The notes below the pieces were generated by a model. The model had not been told where the DNA came from, searched no databases, and saw nothing but the letters and a program-made list of their open reading frames with translations. A stretch of 64,000 bases of DNA from Mesosutterella porci (GTDB lineage: Bacteria > Pseudomonadota > Gammaproteobacteria > Burkholderiales > Burkholderiaceae_F): positions 62,001-126,000 of the forward strand of contig NZ_JAKNCT010000009.1 in NCBI RefSeq assembly GCF_022134585.1. Direction: 5' to 3'. Of the stretch, positions 61,245 through 64,000 are shown piece after piece. Numbering within the stretch: position 1 is the stretch's first letter; each line of letters starts with the position of its first letter. A program made the position numbers and the translations under genes.

Positions 61245-61297
61245 GTCAAAGTCTCCGTAGTGAAGAGTTGCGCGGGCATTCTAGCTGATTGCTGGGG

Positions 61298-61717
61298 CTA
61301 CCTCACCGTGAGCCTGAAGGAGGCGTCCAGTTTTTCAAGCGCAGCCTCGATCGCTTCCATGCTCGCAAGATCGCGGTCCAGGTCGACCAGGCGCTGCGCC
61401 TGCGTCTGTGAAACGCCCAGCATCTTGGCGAGCTCCGAGAGCCTCCAGCGGTTCTCGAGCATGTAGTTCCAAAGCAGAATCTTCGCCTGAATGCGCACCG
61501 GCAGCGTGAGCCTGTCGTCGCAGCGGCCCTTGGTCGGAGTCGGAATCCGCCTGTGCTTTTTTCGATAGAAGTTGTGCATTGCGACCGGCAGCGCGGCCTT
61601 CGCAAAAGCCTTGGCGTCCTGCCGGGAGGGCTGCACGATGAAAAACTCGGGGATGTCTGGGCAGGAGACTTCGACGCTGCCGTTGGGCAGGTCGTGATAG
61701 TTGATCCGATAGGGCAT
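61298..61717 (-). CDS. HicB-type antitoxin without adjacent HicA
   Basis: 139 aa from the ATG at 61717 (a TTG at 61771 would add 18 residues). The N-terminal HicB partial RNase-H-like domain (YRINYHDLPNGSVEVSCPDIPEFF; AKAALPVAMHNFYRKKHRRIPTPT) and C-terminal HTH (RLSELAKMLGVSQTQAQRLVDLDRD) align in order with E. coli HicB (138 aa). No HicA-like toxin ORF is found on either side. Confidence 0.82.
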   Translation of the reverse strand: MPYRINYHDLPNGSVEVSCPDIPEFFIVQPSRQDAKAFAKAALPVAMHNFYRKKHRRIPTPTKGRCDDRLTLPVRIQAKILLWNYMLENRWRLSELAKMLGVSQTQAQRLVDLDRDLASMEAIEAALEKLDASFRLTVR

Positions 61718-62052
61718 GTCGTTGCGGCGCAGCAAGGCTGCTTCTTTAGACTGGAGAAGAGGCTCTTCCAAGGTGTTTTATTAAGCATACCGTGCTTAAT
61801 TTTTCTCTGCAATCCTGAGATGGCCTGAGCGGCTTCCGGCATCAGGGGGAACTTTGGGCCGGAACGGCCCGGGGCCTCCTCAGGGCCCGGCGCCCAGACG
61901 GCCTGGCCTCCGGCGCGAGCCTTCGGACTGCCGGATTTATACTGTAGGCGGCCGCTCCGCCAGCCGGACTCTTCCCCTTTTGGCGGCGCGATCCATGCCG
62001 CTGAACTGCGGCGGATGCTTTTATTATTCATACGTTGTATAAAAAACGGCCC
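61718..62052. other. Intergenic region between hicB and the methyltransferase (335 nt)
   Basis: Contains the HicB operator-like palindrome. The remaining GC-rich stretch has no credible ORF; in particular no HicA-like frame. The last 40 nt are AT-rich (TTTTATTATTCATACGTTG) and probably hold the methyltransferase promoter. Confidence 0.5.
61780..61800. promoter_or_regulatory. Palindrome upstream of hicB, likely operator
   Basis: Perfect 8-bp arms ATTAAGCA / TGCTTAAT around a 5-nt centre (TACCG), 63 nt upstream of the preferred hicB start. HicB proteins repress their own promoter through their C-terminal HTH. Confidence 0.6.
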
Positions 62053-62880
62053 ATGACAGACGATTACGCCCCGCGCCCCGAAGACATCAAGGACGCCTAC
62101 CGCCGCTTTGAGATTCTCAGCGACGGAGTCTCTCCCGAATCCGAGGCTTCCGACCAGCGGGTGAGCCGCTACTGGGACGGCCGCGCGGCCGGCTTCGGCG
62201 AGGTGCGCTGCAAGGAGCTTCAAAGCGCGCGGCGCGACCTCTGGCTCTCCGAGATCCAGCCGCTGCTGCCTTCCTCGCAGGGTCCGCTCAGGATTCTCGA
62301 CATCGGCACCGGCACGGGCTTCTTTGCCATTCTCATGGCTCAGCTCGGGCACGAGGCGGTTGGCGTTGACCTGTCGCGGCAGATGATCGCACAGGCCCGG
62401 AAAATCGCCCGCAGCTGCGGAGTGAAGCCTGAGTTCAGGATCATGAATGCGCTGAAGCTTGATTTTCCGGACGAGTCCTTCGACGTCGTGCTGACGCGCA
62501 ACCTCACCTGGACGCTGCCCGATGTCCGGGCGGCCTACAGGGAGTGGATCCGCGTACTGCGCCACGGCGGGGTCTTCGTTAATTTCGATGCGGACTACGG
62601 CTACGTCTCCTTTACTGACCTCACCCGCCGTTTAAGGCAGGAGGGCGGGAAAAACGCCCACGAGGGGATCGGCGAGGAAGTGCTCGACGAGTGCGACACG
62701 ATCAAGCGCGATCTTTCGATCAGCTGGGTGCCGCGCCCCGTGTGGGATGAATCGGTGCTTCGCGAGCTGGGCTGCGTCTGCGTGGAGTCCGACACCGGAC
62801 TTTCCTCAAGGATTTACCGCGAGCAGGATGATTCCTGGAATCCGGTCGCGATGTTCCGTCTTTCCTGCCGCAGGCCCTGA
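62053..62880 (+). CDS. Class I SAM-dependent methyltransferase
   Basis: 275 aa from the ATG at 62053. SAM-binding motif I LRILDIGTGTGFFAILMAQLGHEAVGVDLS, then acidic loop, motif post-I and DFPDESFDVVLTRNLTWTLPDV. The small-molecule versus macromolecule substrate is unknown. No clear Shine-Dalgarno; a TTG six codons earlier is an alternative. Confidence 0.85.
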   Translation: MTDDYAPRPEDIKDAYRRFEILSDGVSPESEASDQRVSRYWDGRAAGFGEVRCKELQSARRDLWLSEIQPLLPSSQGPLRILDIGTGTGFFAILMAQLGHEAVGVDLSRQMIAQARKIARSCGVKPEFRIMNALKLDFPDESFDVVLTRNLTWTLPDVRAAYREWIRVLRHGGVFVNFDADYGYVSFTDLTRRLRQEGGKNAHEGIGEEVLDECDTIKRDLSISWVPRPVWDESVLRELGCVCVESDTGLSSRIYREQDDSWNPVAMFRLSCRRP

Positions 62881-63045
62881 AGGGCGCCGGATCCGTGGCC
62901 GGGAGGCCCTGCCGCCCCGGGCGCAGCCTTTCCCCGGCAGGGGCTCCGGCGTCTTCATTGCCGCCGCTTCCTTCCTGCTAGCATTAGCGCAGGCCGGTTT
63001 AATATTGGCAGGACAGAGAAATTTCTATTGGGGGAGTCCGGGGCT

Positions 63046-64000
63046 ATGTCAGAGGAAGCGCTCCTGCAGCAGTACTTCAGTGATCTTCAGACCGAAGTAA
63101 GGAATATCGCCGCCCAGATGGGACTCAATCCCACTTTTGCACAGGTCGAGAGCGCCTTCACTGAACAGGCGGCGGGTCTGATGACTGAGATGGGCCTGAT
63201 CGCCTCCCGGCCGGAAGTGAGCACGGTCGAAGGCCTGTTCGGAAATTCGAAGCTTCGCATCACCGCCTGCGCACTCTCCGATGACCGCGACAGGCTCGAC
63301 CTTTTCGTCTCTCTCTATGAGTCTACAGACAGGATTTTCGAGCTGAGCCTTGAAGAAGCGAAGAAGGCGGCCTGGCAGGCCCTGCAGTTCCTGAAGCACT
63401 GCGCCGACGGATCGCTCTCGAAAAAAATGCCGGAAAGCGGCGTGGCGGCCTCACTTGTGTCACTGATTGAGTTCAACTGGAAGAGCCTGGATCAGGTGAA
63501 GCTCTGGGTGCTCACCAATGGGCTCGCCGGCAGCACCCGCTTCAAGCCCCAGGAGATCGAGGGCAGGCTGGTCGGGCTTGAAATCATCGATCTGCGGCGG
63601 CTTTCGCGAATGGCGTTCGAGGGAGAAAAAGGCGAGAGCGTCAACATTGACTTCTCGCAGCGCTGCGGGGAGCCGCTGCCCTGCGTCTTTTACTCCGACG
63701 AGACGCTGCCTTACGACACTGCGCTCTGCCTTTTTCCGGGCGAAATCCTGCGCTCGCTCTACGAGAACTACGACGCGAGGCTTCTCGAAGCCAATGTCCG
63801 CTCCTATCTGTCGCTCCAGTCCAAGGTGAACCGCGGGATGTACGCCACGCTGCGCGATCATCCCGAGAACTTCCTTGCCTTCAACAATGGCATCGTCGTG
63901 GTGGCCGAGAAGGTGCAGATCGCAAGAACATCGAGCGGCACGACCGGCATCAAGGTGCTCGCAGGCATGAAGATCGTGAACGGGGGACAGACGACGGCAA
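63046..64000 (+). CDS. AIPR-family protein (abortive infection / phage resistance), 3'-truncated by window end
   Basis: ATG with GGGGGAG about 9 nt upstream; 318 codons remain open to the last base. The C-terminal visible part carries the AIPR hallmarks: RLLEANVRSYLSLQSKVNRGMYATL, FLAFNNGIVVVAEKVQ and MKIVNGGQTTA. The N-terminal ~200 residues are acidic and helical with FNWKSLDQVKLWVLTNG. AIPR proteins occur in anti-phage islands and next to restriction systems; their biochemical activity is not well established. What lies downstream is outside the window. Confidence 0.85.
   Translation, partial: MSEEALLQQYFSDLQTEVRNIAAQMGLNPTFAQVESAFTEQAAGLMTEMGLIASRPEVSTVEGLFGNSKLRITACALSDDRDRLDLFVSLYESTDRIFELSLEEAKKAAWQALQFLKHCADGSLSKKMPESGVAASLVSLIEFNWKSLDQVKLWVLTNGLAGSTRFKPQEIEGRLVGLEIIDLRRLSRMAFEGEKGESVNIDFSQRCGEPLPCVFYSDETLPYDTALCLFPGEILRSLYENYDARLLEANVRSYLSLQSKVNRGMYATLRDHPENFLAFNNGIVVVAEKVQIARTSSGTTGIKVLAGMKIVNGGQTTA

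Noticed and set aside
62035-62052. TTG start six codons upstream of the methyltransferase ATG
   Set aside because: No Shine-Dalgarno supports it and the extra residues look like promoter sequence; kept only as an alternative.
1-64000. CRISPR arrays, tRNA or rRNA genes, complete insertion sequences, prophage
   Set aside because: No regularly spaced direct repeats, tRNA-like cloverleaf, rRNA sequence or transposase/integrase motifs were seen; a covariance scan could still find something missed by eye.

Overview
The window is about 64 kb of GC-rich, densely packed proteobacterial chromosome with alternating multi-gene operons. No rRNA, tRNA, CRISPR array or prophage was seen. The gene set fits an anaerobic or microaerophilic betaproteobacterium of the Sutterellaceae (Sutterella/Parasutterella/Mesosutterella type). 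It includes a membrane [NiFe] uptake hydrogenase, System I cytochrome c maturation, a class III ribonucleotide reductase, a periplasmic FAD-only fumarate-reductase-like enzyme and FNR-type sites. The family assignment is inference from gene content.

Layout. 1-1.2 kb: the tail of a REC-containing signalling protein facing a NarL/LuxR response regulator. 1.3-2.4 kb: two small unknown proteins. 2.4-17.3 kb (minus strand): a complete hydrogenase locus transcribed as hupS-L-C / hupD-F-G-H-I-J-K / hypA-B-F-C-D-E, followed by an RDD membrane protein. The gene order matches the classical rhizobial hup/hyp cluster, while the small subunit resembles E. coli HyaA and carries the six-cysteine signature of oxygen-tolerant enzymes. 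17.3-17.85 kb: a 560-bp divergent regulatory region with an FNR-like site and several palindromes. 17.85-25.1 kb (plus): ccmABCDEFGHI. 25.2-26.8 kb: a class I glutamine-amidotransferase-like hydrolase and aroD. 26.9-32.2 kb (minus): two tandem long-chain acyl-CoA synthetases, tatD and an exported ankyrin protein. 32.2-35.7 kb: an intergenic structured-RNA candidate and tandem NrdR boxes, then nrdD-nrdG; NrdD ends before the expected glycyl-radical motif. 35.8-37.9 kb: an NhaC-type antiporter and a Sel1 protein. 38-39.7 kb: an aldehyde dehydrogenase with a consensus FNR box. 39.9-41.2 kb: a possible structured leader, a 67-codon ORF, and a degenerate group IIC intron sitting just after a terminator. 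41.3-44.3 kb: a DJ-1 family protein, a Crp/Fnr regulator and a divergent periplasmic FAD reductase. 44.5-46.1 kb: a cysteine hydrolase and two lipoproteins. 46.3-49.4 kb: a CopA ATPase fused in frame to a CopZ-like domain, with a divergent Cys-rich HxlR regulator. 49.6-54.6 kb: proC, an IMPACT/YigZ protein, a membrane protein, an alanine/Na+ symporter and a radical SAM protein. 54.8-58.9 kb: a SWIM-SNF2 helicase and a small exported protein. 59-61.7 kb: HU, a Sel1 protein, a membrane protein and an orphan HicB. 62-64 kb: a methyltransferase and the first 318 codons of an AIPR-family (abortive infection) gene that runs off the window.

How the genes work together. The hydrogenase would feed H2 electrons through the b-type cytochrome into the quinone pool. 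The ccm genes would supply c-type cytochromes for anaerobic respiratory chains, and the shared promoter region allows oxygen-responsive co-control. NrdD, the FNR-linked aldehyde dehydrogenase and the periplasmic FAD reductase fit the same low-oxygen lifestyle. The items most worth a second look are the NrdD without a visible radical glycine, the CopA-CopZ fusion with an internal start, the group IIC intron remnant, two unassigned structured-RNA candidates, and the AIPR gene at the edge.
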